Positions 15,517-24,286 of a stretch of DNA of 64,000 nt are shown one piece after another. The notes beneath the pieces are model-generated. The model did no database searches. It was not told where the DNA came from and worked only from the letters and a program-made list of their open reading frames with translations. The DNA lies in contig CAYYRC010000004.1 in the NCBI GenBank assembly GCA_964474045.1, positions 1 through 64,000 of the forward strand. Reading direction: 5' to 3'. The DNA comes from JACJWR01 sp964474045 (GTDB lineage Bacteria > Actinomycetota > Actinomycetes > S36-B12 > UBA10799). Made by a program: the position numbers and the translations under genes. Positions within the stretch are counted from its first letter, which is position 1. Every line of letters starts with the position of its first letter.

Positions 15517-17343
15517 ATGGCTTCACTGCTGCTCTCGCGCCCAGACCTGGACTTCCTGCTGTACGAGTGGCTGGGATGCGAGGCCCTCACCGACCGTCCG
15601 CGCTTCGCCGAGCATTCGCGCGAGACCTTCGACGCCGCCATGGAGCTCAGCGAGACGGTCGCGACGCGCCACTTCGCACCGCACAACAAGCGCAACGACG
15701 CCGAGGAGCCTCAGTTCGACGGCGAGCGGGTCATCATGCACCCCGAGGTGGCTGAGGCGCTCGCGATCTTCGCCGACACCGGCCTGGTCGCGGCTGGCCT
15801 GCCGGCCAGCGCTGGCGGCATGCAGGTGCCCGCGACGCTGACCATGGCCTGCTTCGCTTGGTTCCAGGCGGCCAACGTCGGAACGGCTGCCTATCCGTTC
15901 CTGACGGCAGGAAACGCCAACCTCCTCGCCGCGCATGGTTCGACGGAACAGATCGACACCTGGGTCACGCCGATGATCGAGGGCCGCTTCTACGGCACCA
16001 TGTGCCTGTCGGAACCGCAGGCGGGATCCTCCCTGGCCGACGTCGCCACCCGCGCCGAGCCGCAGCCCGACGGCACGTATCGCGTCTTCGGCAACAAGAT
16101 GTGGATCTCCGGCGGCGAGCACGAGCTGAGCGAGAACATCGTGCACCTGGTGCTGGCGCGCGTGCCCGGCTCGCCCCCCGGGGTCAAGGGACTGTCGCTG
16201 TTCATCGTGCCCAAGTACCTGCTGGACGACGATAGTGCTGCCCGGGGCGAGCGCAACGACGTTGTGCTCGCCGGCCTGAACCACAAGATGGGCTACCGGG
16301 GCACCACCAACACGATGCTCAACTTCGGGGAGGGCAAGTTCACCCCCGAGGGTCAACCCGGCGCTGTCGGCTACCTGATCGGCGAGCAGAACCGCGGTCT
16401 GTCGTACATGTTCCACATGATGAACGAGGCGCGGGTGGGGGTGGGCCTGGGCGCCGTCGCGCTGGGCTACACCGGGTACCTGCATGCCCTGGACTACGCG
16501 CGGACGCGCGAGCAGGGCCGCCCCCTTACCGACCGCGACCCCACATCGCCGCAGATCCCCATCATCGAGCACACCGACGTCCGCCGAATGCTGCTGGCGC
16601 AGAAGGCCTACGTCGAGGGCGGCCTGGCGCTGAGCCTCTATTGCGCCCGACTGCTGGACGAGGAGGTCAGCACCGACTCCCCAGAGGTCGCAGCCGAGGC
16701 GCACCGACTGCTGGAGGTGCTCACCCCCATCGCCAAGAGTTGGCCCGCGCAATGGTGCCTGGAGGCCAACTCCCTGGCCATCCAGGTGCACGGCGGCTAC
16801 GGCTACACCCGCGAGTACAACGTCGAGCAGTTCTACCGCGACAACCGCCTCAACCCCATCCACGAGGGGACCCACGGCATCCAGGGCCTGGACCTGCTGG
16901 GCCGCAAGGCGATCGCCGACGGGGGCGCCGGGATCGGGGCGCTGATGGCGCGGATGACGGCAACCGTCGAGCGCGCCCGCGAGCTGGCCGCGGAGCAGCC
17001 CGAGGCCCCCGGGTCAACCGACCTGGTGGAGTTCGCGGACGCGCTCGCGGCTGCTGCACAGCGCCTGGCAATGACGACGATGAACGTCTGGGCCGATCGT
17101 GACCCAGCCCTGGCGCTTGCCAACGCCAGCGCCTATCTGGAGGCTGCCGGCCACGTCGTCGTCGCGTGGCTGTGGCTGGAGCAGGCCCTGGCGGCTTTCG
17201 GCAAGGAGGGTGCCTTCTACGACGGCAAGCGGGCGGCGGCGGCCTATTTCTTCCGCTACGAGCTTCCCAAGACGGCAGTTCAATTCGACCTGCTCGACAG
17301 CTTGGACCGCACTGTGCTGGACCTGCCAGCGGACGTGCTGTGA
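15517..17343 (+). CDS. acyl-CoA dehydrogenase (FadE5/DmdC-like, about 600 residues)
   Basis: This FAD enzyme oxidises acyl-CoA thioesters at the alpha-beta bond. The 608-residue length, with an extra C-terminal domain, places it in the long branch that includes FadE5 and 3-methylmercaptopropionyl-CoA dehydrogenase. Visible blocks: 'AYPFLTAGNANLLAAHG', FAD/substrate contact 'GTMCLSEPQAGSSLADVAT', 'YRVFGNKMWISGGEHEL', and 'NPIHEGTHGIQGLDLLGRK' near residue 455 with the likely catalytic Glu. Substrate chain length is unknown. ATG 15517 follows TACCCT by six bases and has no ribosome binding site. Its stop overlaps the helicase start (GTGA). Confidence 0.9.
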   Translation: MASLLLSRPDLDFLLYEWLGCEALTDRPRFAEHSRETFDAAMELSETVATRHFAPHNKRNDAEEPQFDGERVIMHPEVAEALAIFADTGLVAAGLPASAGGMQVPATLTMACFAWFQAANVGTAAYPFLTAGNANLLAAHGSTEQIDTWVTPMIEGRFYGTMCLSEPQAGSSLADVATRAEPQPDGTYRVFGNKMWISGGEHELSENIVHLVLARVPGSPPGVKGLSLFIVPKYLLDDDSAARGERNDVVLAGLNHKMGYRGTTNTMLNFGEGKFTPEGQPGAVGYLIGEQNRGLSYMFHMMNEARVGVGLGAVALGYTGYLHALDYARTREQGRPLTDRDPTSPQIPIIEHTDVRRMLLAQKAYVEGGLALSLYCARLLDEEVSTDSPEVAAEAHRLLEVLTPIAKSWPAQWCLEANSLAIQVHGGYGYTREYNVEQFYRDNRLNPIHEGTHGIQGLDLLGRKAIADGGAGIGALMARMTATVERARELAAEQPEAPGSTDLVEFADALAAAAQRLAMTTMNVWADRDPALALANASAYLEAAGHVVVAWLWLEQALAAFGKEGAFYDGKRAAAAYFFRYELPKTAVQFDLLDSLDRTVLDLPADVL

Positions 17344-19061
17344 GCGAGGCACAGGCCGAGAGTTTCGGTCATCTGGGCCTACCCGAGCGCCTGGCCGAGC
17401 ACGTCAGCGCGCTGGGCTACGAGGCTCCTACGCCGATCCAGGCTGCGGCGGTGCCCGCGATGCTTGGCGGGGCCGACCTGCTCTGTCAGGCGGCCACCGG
17501 CACCGGCAAGACCGCGGCGTTCGCCCTGCCGATGATCGCCGCGATCGCCGAGGGCGACCAGCGCGGGGATGCTCCCGTCGGGCTCGTGCTGGCCCCCACT
17601 CGCGAGCTCTGCGTCCAAGTGTCCGAAGCCGTGCACCGCTACGGGCGGCCGTTCGGGATCAGGACGCTGCCGGTGTACGGCGGCCAGCCCATCGGCCGTC
17701 AGATCTTCGCTCTCAAGCGCGGCTCCGACATCGTCGTGGCCACCCCCGGTCGGGCGCTCGACCTGATCCAGCGGGGAATCCTGCAGCTCGACGACATCGC
17801 CGTCGTCGTGCTGGACGAGGCCGACGAGATGCTCGACATGGGGTTTGCCGACGATCTCGAGGCGATCCTCGCCGCGACGCCCCCGCAACGGCAGACGGTG
17901 ATGTTCTCCGCCACGATGCCCAAGCGGATGCGAGCCATCGCCAAGGAGCACCTCCGCGACCCGCAGCGGATCGAGATCGGCCGCGACTTGGACGCCGAGC
18001 GTGAGCGCCCCACAATCACGCAGACCGCCTACATCGTGGCCCGCCAGCACAAGGTCGCGGCCCTGTGCCGGCTGCTCGACGTGCACACTCCAGCCGCAGC
18101 CCTGGTCTTCTGCCGCACCCGTGACGAGGTGGACCAGCTGGCCGAGACCCTCAATGCCCGCGGCTACCGGGCCGAGGGACTGCATGGCGGGATGGACCAG
18201 GCCCAGCGCGATCGCGTGATGGGGCGGCTGCGCAGTGGCGGCGCGGAGTTGCTGCTGGCGACCGACGTTGCCGCCAGGGGGCTGGATGTCGACCACCTGA
18301 CTCATGTCGTGAACTTCGACGTGCCGGCCGCGCCGGAGTCCTACGTCCACCGCATCGGCCGGGTGGGCCGGGGTGGCCGCACCGGCACCGCCATCACCAT
18401 CGCCGAGCCCCGCGAACGCCGCCAGCTGGCCGCCATCGAAAGGGCCACTGGACAGCGCATCCAGATCGACCCAGTGCCGTCCACCGCCGAACTGCGCCAG
18501 CTCCGCTTGAACGCCACCCGGGCTGCTTTGGCCGAGCTCTGCCTGGACGAGGACCTGGACGACTACCGCGCGCTCGTCGCCGAGCTGGTCGCCGACGCCG
18601 ACCCGGACACCGTGACGCTGGCGGCAGTCAAGATGGCGCACCTAGCCACCGCAGGCGACGCCGGCGAGGCCGAGATTCCGGCGGCGACGGAGCAGCGGCA
18701 GGACCGCAAGGGCGGCCGCGAGCGCGGCGACCGCCGGGGTGGCGGCGCCGACCGCAAGGGCGCGACCGACAAGGGAGGGAAGCGGCGCGCGTCGGAGCGG
18801 CCGACGAAGGCCCCACCGGCACCGGGCAAACAACGCATCTTCATCAATGCCGGCGCCGACGCCGGACTACGCCCCAAGGATGTGGTCGGGGCGATCGCCC
18901 ACGAGGCCGGACTTCCGGGCAAGCAGATCGGCCCCATCGACATCGGCCCAAGGGGGACGACGGTGGACGTACCGGCCAAGTCGGCCGACAAGGTCATCGC
19001 CGCGCTCTCGAAGACCCGGGTCAAAGGCCAGCGCGTCAAGGCGCGCGCCGACCGCGGCTAA
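17340..19061 (+). CDS. DEAD-box RNA helicase (DeaD/CsdA-like)
   Basis: A 573-residue ATP-dependent RNA helicase. Motifs in order: Q motif 'GYEAPTPIQAAAVP', I 'AATGTGKTAAFALP', Ia 'LAPTRELC', II 'VLDEADEMLDMG', III 'SATMPK', V 'LLATDVAARGLD' and VI 'YVHRIGRVGRGGRTG'. A Lys/Arg/Gly-rich linker (about 490-520) leads to a C-terminal DbpA/CsdA-type RNA-binding domain ('KQRIFINAGADAGLRPKDVVGAIAHEA'). That layout fits the cold-shock/ribosome-assembly helicase DeaD. The GTG start overlaps the acyl-CoA dehydrogenase stop, an odd functional pairing, so coupling may only reflect compact gene packing. Confidence 0.92.
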   Translation: MSEAQAESFGHLGLPERLAEHVSALGYEAPTPIQAAAVPAMLGGADLLCQAATGTGKTAAFALPMIAAIAEGDQRGDAPVGLVLAPTRELCVQVSEAVHRYGRPFGIRTLPVYGGQPIGRQIFALKRGSDIVVATPGRALDLIQRGILQLDDIAVVVLDEADEMLDMGFADDLEAILAATPPQRQTVMFSATMPKRMRAIAKEHLRDPQRIEIGRDLDAERERPTITQTAYIVARQHKVAALCRLLDVHTPAAALVFCRTRDEVDQLAETLNARGYRAEGLHGGMDQAQRDRVMGRLRSGGAELLLATDVAARGLDVDHLTHVVNFDVPAAPESYVHRIGRVGRGGRTGTAITIAEPRERRQLAAIERATGQRIQIDPVPSTAELRQLRLNATRAALAELCLDEDLDDYRALVAELVADADPDTVTLAAVKMAHLATAGDAGEAEIPAATEQRQDRKGGRERGDRRGGGADRKGATDKGGKRRASERPTKAPPAPGKQRIFINAGADAGLRPKDVVGAIAHEAGLPGKQIGPIDIGPRGTTVDVPAKSADKVIAALSKTRVKGQRVKARADRG

Positions 19062-19131
19062 CCGACGCCCGCTCGGCCGGGCGCCGAAGAGTCCCGCGAC
19101 ACCCTTTGTCAGCTCTCACCGAGCCCCCGGG

Positions 19132-19160
19132 TTGTTTTTAGGACATTGTCCTGTTACTCT
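19132..19160 (+). promoter_or_regulatory. promoter with palindromic operator in the spacer
   Basis: A -35 TTGTTT (19132-19137) and -10 TACTCT (19155-19160) are separated by 17 bases. Within the spacer lies AGGACA-T-TGTCCT (19140-19152), a perfect 6-base-arm palindrome around one base. A repressor bound there would cover the promoter. It points to the secreted-protein gene at 19206, leaving a leader of about 40 bases. Confidence 0.6.
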
Positions 19161-19205
19161 CGAAGCATCGCCAGAACGACCGACACAGCAACCCAGGAGT
19201 ATCCG

Positions 19206-19775
19206 ATGATCAGCACCATCGCCACCGCCACCGCAGCCGCGACACTGAGCCTCGCGGCCGTCCTCGTCCCGGCCGGCGTCGCCACGGCCGCCGCCGCTCC
19301 GGCCGCACCCGCTCCGGCTGCGCCGGCGCCTGCCTCCCCCGCGCCGACGAGCATCGACACCGACCCCGCCCGAGGCGTGATGGACACGAGGCTGACCATC
19401 AAGAACGACACCCAGGGCTACGTGAACGTCTGCATGGAGGTGGGGAACACCTGCGATGCCACCCGTGAGGGAACGCTGCTCTCCCCGGGTCAAACCGCTG
19501 AGCGACAGGGCTGGAGTTCGGTGTACAGCGGCGACGTGTGGGCACAGATGCGCATCAGCGACGACGGCTTGCCCTACGGCCCGGGCCGCTTGGTCTACGT
19601 CGATGCCGGAAACCCGGTGTTCGGCTGGCCGAGCATCCGCCTCGAGGGCAACGACCGCGTGTCGCTCGCCGCCGGTGACACCGTGACCCGCACCGCGATG
19701 GGGCACACCTTCGAGCTGCACCGCAACGTGGACCTGTCCAACGCCAAGGACATGTGGGTGACGATCAAGAGCTGA
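19206..19775 (+). CDS. small secreted protein of unknown function
   Basis: The 189-residue product has a Sec signal peptide (first about 32 residues, ending around 'VATAAAA') with no lipobox, a short Ala/Pro spacer, and a C-terminal domain of about 130 residues with two cysteines ('NVCMEVGNTCDAT') close enough for a disulfide. The domain reads as beta-rich ('LTIKNDTQGYVNVCM', 'RMGHTFELHRN'-like, 'MWVTIKS'). I recognise no family. AGGAG lies seven bases before the ATG, and a promoter with a palindromic operator lies upstream, so the gene is probably regulated. Confidence 0.72.
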   Translation: MISTIATATAAATLSLAAVLVPAGVATAAAAPAAPAPAAPAPASPAPTSIDTDPARGVMDTRLTIKNDTQGYVNVCMEVGNTCDATREGTLLSPGQTAERQGWSSVYSGDVWAQMRISDDGLPYGPGRLVYVDAGNPVFGWPSIRLEGNDRVSLAAGDTVTRTAMGHTFELHRNVDLSNAKDMWVTIKS

Positions 19776-19831
19776 CGCCCGTCGGCACCTCGCACCGCAC
19801 GCCGTCGTCGACCGGCGCGTACCGTTGGATC

Positions 19832-20725
19832 ATGAGCGCACATCAGGCGCCCACAACCGAGTACGCATCGGTCGGCGGCGGCATCACTCTTGCCTATGAG
19901 ACTTTCGGCGATCCGACTGCCCGGCCGATGCTGCTGGTGATGGGCCTTGCCACCCAGATGATCGCCTGGCCGGATGAGTTCTGCGCCGCGTTGGCCGACG
20001 AAGGGCGCTTTGTCGTCCGCTTTGACAACCGCGACGTGGGGCTGTCGACGCACCTGCACGACATCGACCCACCCTCCCCGGCGAAGGTCCTGACCGGCCT
20101 CGCGCCAGCCCCCTACAGCGTGGCGGACATGGCCGAGGACGCACTCGGGCTCATGGGCCATCTGGACCTCGAGCGCGCAGATGTCGTCGGAGCCTCCATG
20201 GGAGGCTTCATCGCCCAGACGATCGCCCTGCGGGCGCCGGAGCGGGTGAGCTCCCTGGGGCTGATCATGACGTCGACCGGCTCGCGCTGGGTGGGGCGCC
20301 CGAAGGCCTCATCCATGAAGCCGATGATCCTGCGTCCGCAGCCGCACACGCCCGCCGAGGCTGAGGACCTCGTGGTGGCTACGTTCCGCCGCATCGGGTC
20401 GCCGGGCTTCCCTTTCGACGAGGGCGAGATCCGTGCCATGGCCCGCCGCTCGATGGAGCGCAACCAGGATCCCGACGGGGTGCTGCGCCAACTTGCAGCC
20501 GTGCTCGCCCAGCCGAACCGGACCAAAGCCTTGCGCGGCCTGCACACGCCCACAGTCGTCGTTCACGGCCTGGCCGACCCCATGGTCAACCCGTCGGGCG
20601 GGATGGCACTGGCGCGGGCGATTCGCGGTGCCAAGTTCGTCGGCTACGCCGGCATGGGGCACGATCTCCCGCGCCCGCTGTGGCCGGCCATCCGAGCCGA
20701 GCTGAGTCTCAACGCCCCGCTGTAG
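19832..20725 (+). CDS. alpha/beta hydrolase
   Basis: A 297-residue cytoplasmic alpha/beta hydrolase. It shows 'LLVMGLATQMIAWPDEF' (oxyanion region), 'VRFDNRDVGLSTHL', nucleophile elbow 'VVGASMGGFIAQ' (Ser), 'VVHGLADPMVNP' (Asp) and 'YAGMGHDLPRPLWP' (His). The 'FDNRDVGLST' string is typical of a group often annotated as hydrolases related to aclacinomycin methylesterase; the true substrate is unknown. The ATG follows a TACCGT hexamer by six bases without a ribosome binding site. It converges on the DUF3293 gene. Confidence 0.85.
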   Translation: MSAHQAPTTEYASVGGGITLAYETFGDPTARPMLLVMGLATQMIAWPDEFCAALADEGRFVVRFDNRDVGLSTHLHDIDPPSPAKVLTGLAPAPYSVADMAEDALGLMGHLDLERADVVGASMGGFIAQTIALRAPERVSSLGLIMTSTGSRWVGRPKASSMKPMILRPQPHTPAEAEDLVVATFRRIGSPGFPFDEGEIRAMARRSMERNQDPDGVLRQLAAVLAQPNRTKALRGLHTPTVVVHGLADPMVNPSGGMALARAIRGAKFVGYAGMGHDLPRPLWPAIRAELSLNAPL

Positions 20726-20758
20726 CCGGCCCTGGGGGACCGACGCCACCTGCTCTCT

Positions 20759-21226
20759 TCAGGAGAGTCGAGACCCTCGCCATCGGAGGTGGCGGCTGCC
20801 GGTCATGTGCACACCGATGATCGACCACTCCTGCGGCGTCCAGCGATAGACCGCATTCTGGTGGAAGCGCCGGGCGAGCTCCGCTATGACCGGCTGCGCG
20901 GAGCCAGCCACCAGCATGGATTCCTCTTCCCAGGCGCCGTCCAGGCCCCGCCCGAGGGCAGGCCGCCACGGATACCCTGCCGCCGCCACCGCCGCTGCAC
21001 AGGCGCGCTGACGCCAAGCGTTGGCCGCGGGCGGCAGCGGGTCGCTGAACGGATTGTGCGCGGTCAGGACCCAGGCGACCTCGACGCCCGCCAGGAACGC
21101 CGGCCCACCAAGGTCCGGCCAACCTTGCCGCCGGTCCCCCGCCGGCTCGATCGCCCAGCGCACGTCATCGCAATCCAGGAACTCCACTCGCGTGCGGGCG
21201 TAGGCAGACCACAGGTCTTCACTCAT
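20759..21226 (-). CDS. DUF3293 domain protein
   Basis: The 155-residue protein matches DUF3293: 'YARTRVEFLDCDD' at the N terminus, 'WVLTAHNPFSDPLP' near residue 53, 'AWEEESMLVAGSAQPVIAELARRFHQNAVYRWT' in the second half and a short basic tail. The conserved 'TAHNP' resembles nucleotide- or sugar-binding loops, but no biochemical function is established that I know of. It lies on the opposite strand to Vsr with 54 bases between starts. No clear ribosome binding site is seen. Confidence 0.75.
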   Translation of the reverse strand: MSEDLWSAYARTRVEFLDCDDVRWAIEPAGDRRQGWPDLGGPAFLAGVEVAWVLTAHNPFSDPLPPAANAWRQRACAAAVAAAGYPWRPALGRGLDGAWEEESMLVAGSAQPVIAELARRFHQNAVYRWTPQEWSIIGVHMTGSRHLRWRGSRLS

Positions 21227-21280
21227 CGTGGGCCAGTGTCCCCCACCCCACCTGCGATCGCGCCCGGCTAGCCTGATGCC

Positions 21281-21787
21281 GTGACGCCGGGGCAGAAGAA
21301 TGCCGTCTCGGCCCTGCCGCCGGGCTCGTGGGCCTCTTCAGCTGCGACCAGGGCGTCCATGCAAGGCAACCGGCGACGCGACACTGCCCCCGAGCTGGCA
21401 ATCCGACGACTCCTGCACGCAAATGGCCTGCGCTACCGCGTGGACTATCCGCTGCCCTTCGACCGCCGACGCAAGGCAGACATCGTGTTCACCCGCTGGC
21501 GCATCGCCGTCTTCGTCGATGGCTGCTTCTGGCACGGCTGCCCCGAGCACGGCACGCTTCCCACCACCAACTCCGACTACTGGCGGACCAAGATCACCGG
21601 AAACCAGGAGCGCGACGTCGACACCAGTGCCCGGCTGTCAGCGGCGGGGTGGACTGTCCTGCGGTTCTGGGAACACGAGCCAGCGCCAGATGTCGCGACA
21701 GCGATCGAGCGGCAGCTCCAGCAGTGCCGCGCGAGCTCGGGACTCGTCCCTCAGGAGCTCGACGTCAAAGCCAGCGGCGCCGGCTGA
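21281..21787 (+). CDS. vsr: very short patch repair (Vsr) endonuclease
   Basis: Vsr nicks next to T:G mismatches that arise from 5-methylcytosine deamination. The 168-residue protein has the core motifs 'RRDTAPELAIRRLLHANGLRYR' near residue 33, catalytic Asp in 'KADIVFTRWRIAVFVDGCFWHGCPEH' near 70, and 'YWRTKITGNQERD' near 100, ending with 'GWTVLRFWEHE'. Vsr genes usually sit next to a cytosine-5 methyltransferase; none is in this window, so it is an orphan here. GTG 21281 is six bases after TAGCCT (21269-21274). Its last 37 bases overlap the convergent lipase gene. Confidence 0.92.
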   Translation: MTPGQKNAVSALPPGSWASSAATRASMQGNRRRDTAPELAIRRLLHANGLRYRVDYPLPFDRRRKADIVFTRWRIAVFVDGCFWHGCPEHGTLPTTNSDYWRTKITGNQERDVDTSARLSAAGWTVLRFWEHEPAPDVATAIERQLQQCRASSGLVPQELDVKASGAG

Positions 21788-23022
21788 TCGCACGTAGGCA
21801 CCGCGGGGCGACCGGCGAAGCGATCCCCGATCCAGTCAGTCGCCAGAGCGCCACCCACCGAGCCCTCGTACATATGGGTCTCGAGGTTGGGCGTCTCCGG
21901 CGTCCCCCGCAACGGCCCGAGCCACTGGACGGCCAGGTTCGATCCCGCCGAGCACCACTGCTGCTGCATGGCCACGATGCTCTGCGGCAGCACGACGCCG
22001 TCGTTGACGCTCTCCGTCACGAGGGCCGGCATGCTGGCCGGCAGCGGGGGCGCTGTCTGGTCGGCGATGGCTGAGCGCCAGGAGGGGTCGTCGTTGGGGT
22101 TCTGAGAGAAGAACTTCTCGTCGAAGAACCCCCGCACCTCGCCCTCGAGAATTCCATTGATCAGGCACTTCTCGGCCAGCGCCTGATAGCCCTTGACCGC
22201 GGCCGGCGTGCCGACCGCTGAGTCGGACAGGTTCGGGTACACAGCCGGGAACGACACGAAGACCTCGGCCCCGATCACCCAGGCGGTGTTCGTGTTCCAC
22301 AACTCGTCCACCAGATCCGACAACGCCGCAGCGGGCGCCGCGCCCACCACGCCGACCAGCTTGAGCTCAGGGGCATATTGCGGGGCCAGCGCACCGGTCC
22401 ACATCGCCGCGTGGCCACCTTGGGAATGTCCGAAGACGGCGTAGTCAGAGCCCGCCCCGGTACCTGGCAGCCGCTGGGCGGCCCGCACGGCGTTGATCAC
22501 ATCGTAGGCCTCGGACTTGCCGACCAGGTAGAGCTCAGTTCCGTCAGTGCCCAGCCCCGCGTAGTCGGTCGCCGTCACCACCCAGCCCAGGTTCAACATC
22601 CCAGGCAGCCAACTCATCAGGTTGTGGCTGTCGGTGCGCGACGGTGCGCAAGCATCGCCCATCCCGACGGTCGGGTGGGCCCACGACACCACCTTGCGCC
22701 CACCCTCAGGCGCGGCACCTGCCGGGATGAAGACCATCCCCGAGCTCACCCTGGGCTCTCCACTTGGTCCTTGCGTCAGGTACAGGATGCGCTGGGCCTG
22801 GGTGCCCGGCGGCAGCGTGAACCCAGAAGTGATGGGCTCACTGCGAAGCACGTCCCCAGGTTTGCCGGCGGGCAACGGTGACGGGGTCTGGTAGAAGCTC
22901 TGCAGCGCCTGCTGGCGCTCATCGCTTTCCCGCTTGCTCCAGGCGAAGTAGCCCGCAACGGCGATGATGGCCACCACGAGCACGGCCACGACGAAAACAG
23001 CGATGGTCTTGAGTGAGCGCAC
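21751..23022 (-). CDS. secretory lipase family (LIP) protein, membrane-anchored or secreted
   Basis: A 423-residue protein with an N-terminal hydrophobic segment ('IAVFVVAVLVVAIIAVAGYFAW') and no lipobox, so it is either an anchored or a cleaved precursor. The catalytic domain fits the fungal/actinobacterial secretory lipase family: 'VVSWAHPTVGMGDACAPS', nucleophile elbow 'AVFGHSQGGHAAMW' (Ser), and a C-terminal acid/His region ('VTESVNDGVVLPQSI', 'LETHMYEGSVGG'). It probably cleaves esters or triacylglycerols outside the cell. The GTG start is seven bases from a TACGCT hexamer. The 3' end overlaps vsr by 37 bases. Confidence 0.85.
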   Translation of the reverse strand: MRSLKTIAVFVVAVLVVAIIAVAGYFAWSKRESDERQQALQSFYQTPSPLPAGKPGDVLRSEPITSGFTLPPGTQAQRILYLTQGPSGEPRVSSGMVFIPAGAAPEGGRKVVSWAHPTVGMGDACAPSRTDSHNLMSWLPGMLNLGWVVTATDYAGLGTDGTELYLVGKSEAYDVINAVRAAQRLPGTGAGSDYAVFGHSQGGHAAMWTGALAPQYAPELKLVGVVGAAPAAALSDLVDELWNTNTAWVIGAEVFVSFPAVYPNLSDSAVGTPAAVKGYQALAEKCLINGILEGEVRGFFDEKFFSQNPNDDPSWRSAIADQTAPPLPASMPALVTESVNDGVVLPQSIVAMQQQWCSAGSNLAVQWLGPLRGTPETPNLETHMYEGSVGGALATDWIGDRFAGRPAVPTCDQPAPLALTSSS

Positions 23023-23089
23023 GTTCGCGAGCGTAGCCCTGCCCAGGCATCGACGCGGTGCGTTTCATCGCCCGGCGCACTCCCGCACA

Positions 23090-23656
23090 ATGACGGTCGT
23101 GGACGTAACCGACCCTGCACCCGACTCGGTGGAACACTCGGCTCTCATCGACGGACTCGTCCGACGAATCCCCGACTTCCCCCGACCCGGCATCCTCTTC
23201 CACGACATTACGACGGTGCTGGCCGATCCCGCCGCCTGGCAGACGACCATCCATGCATGCGCACGCGCGGCCCGCCCCTTCGCGCCAGACGTGATCGTGG
23301 GGATCGAGTCGCGGGGCTTCATCCTGGGCGCCACCCTCGCCTACGAACTCGGTCTGGGCTTCATCCCCATCCGAAAGCCCGGCAAGCTGCCCTACCAGGT
23401 TCACTCGCTGGACTACGAGCTCGAGTACGGCACGGACACGCTGGAGGTGCACATTGACGCCGTCGGACCCGGCCACCGCGTGTTGATTGTGGACGACCTG
23501 CTGGCCACCGGCGGAACGGCCAATGCCGCGGCCGAGTTGATCGAGCGCTGTGGGGCCGATGCCGTGGGGCTGCTGGTGCTCATCGAACTCCAGGAACTTC
23601 GAGGCAGGGACAAGCTGCCACCAGGCCTGGCCGTGACTTCGATCCTGTCGTACTGA
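23090..23656 (+). CDS. apt: adenine phosphoribosyltransferase
   Basis: Apt makes AMP from adenine and PRPP in purine salvage (cytoplasm). The 188-residue protein shows 'LVRRIPDFPRPGILFHDITTVL' near the N terminus, 'VGIESRGFILGATLAYEL' in the middle, 'IPIRKPGKLPYQV' and the PRPP-binding loop 'VLIVDDLLATGGTANAA' near residue 130. Length and motifs are standard. I chose ATG 23090, after which the conserved domain follows naturally. It is divergent from the lipase gene. I see neither a good ribosome binding site nor a perfect TANNNT element here. Confidence 0.94.
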   Translation: MTVVDVTDPAPDSVEHSALIDGLVRRIPDFPRPGILFHDITTVLADPAAWQTTIHACARAARPFAPDVIVGIESRGFILGATLAYELGLGFIPIRKPGKLPYQVHSLDYELEYGTDTLEVHIDAVGPGHRVLIVDDLLATGGTANAAAELIERCGADAVGLLVLIELQELRGRDKLPPGLAVTSILSY

Positions 23657-23827
23657 GGCCCTTCCTGCCCGAGGCGCTGTGCGCCTGCGGTCACAGTTCA
23701 TGGACCTCCTCGCTTGGGAGGTGGCCGCTGCCCCGCCCGCTGGCCGCGGAGCATGGCCCCCTTGGCCCTAGTGATGCGACAGCTCGGCGACGTACCGTGA
23801 AATCGGGAGCACATCCGAGGAGGAATC

Positions 23828-24286
23828 ATGGACACCGATGAAGAACCCCGCGGCGGCACCATTGTCGTCGGGGTGGACGGCTCCGATGCCAGCGCAAGGG
23901 CACTTGCCTGGGCAGTACAGGAGGCCGAGTTGCGCCACGCACCGCTGCACGCCGTGTGGGCGTGGGACTACATGGCCGGGGGCTCCGCCTGGCCCGGCGC
24001 CGCGGTAGAGGTGACGTGGGACGAGGAGCAGCAGGCTGAAGCGGTCCGCACAGGTCTGACGTCGGTCATCGCCGAGGGCACCAGGGGTCACGAACGGCTG
24101 CAGGTGCAGATGACCGATGTCATGGGAAACCCCGCCGCAGCTTTGATGGACGCCGCCGAGGCCGACGAGGCCGACATGATCGTGGTCGGCAGCCGGGGGC
24201 GTGGCGGCTTCAAGCGGCTGCTGCTGGGTTCGGTCAGCGAACAGTGCGCCACCCACGCGCACTGCCCGGTCGTTGTGGTGCGCTAG
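23828..24286 (+). CDS. universal stress protein (UspA family)
   Basis: A 152-residue single-domain Usp. It has 'IVVGVDGSDASARALAWAVQEAE' at the N terminus and the ATP-binding signature 'MIVVGSRGRGGFKRLLLGSVSEQ' (G-2x-G-9x-G(S/T)) near residue 120, so it probably binds ATP. Actinobacterial Usps are commonly induced by hypoxia or other stress. GAGGAGGAA sits just before the ATG. Its stop abuts the convergent amidase gene with no intergenic sequence. Confidence 0.92.
   Translation: MDTDEEPRGGTIVVGVDGSDASARALAWAVQEAELRHAPLHAVWAWDYMAGGSAWPGAAVEVTWDEEQQAEAVRTGLTSVIAEGTRGHERLQVQMTDVMGNPAAALMDAAEADEADMIVVGSRGRGGFKRLLLGSVSEQCATHAHCPVVVVR

Noticed and set aside
17340..17343. Acyl-CoA dehydrogenase and helicase as a functional unit
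   Set aside because: The GTGA overlap is real, but no shared pathway is evident; compact packing is a sufficient explanation.
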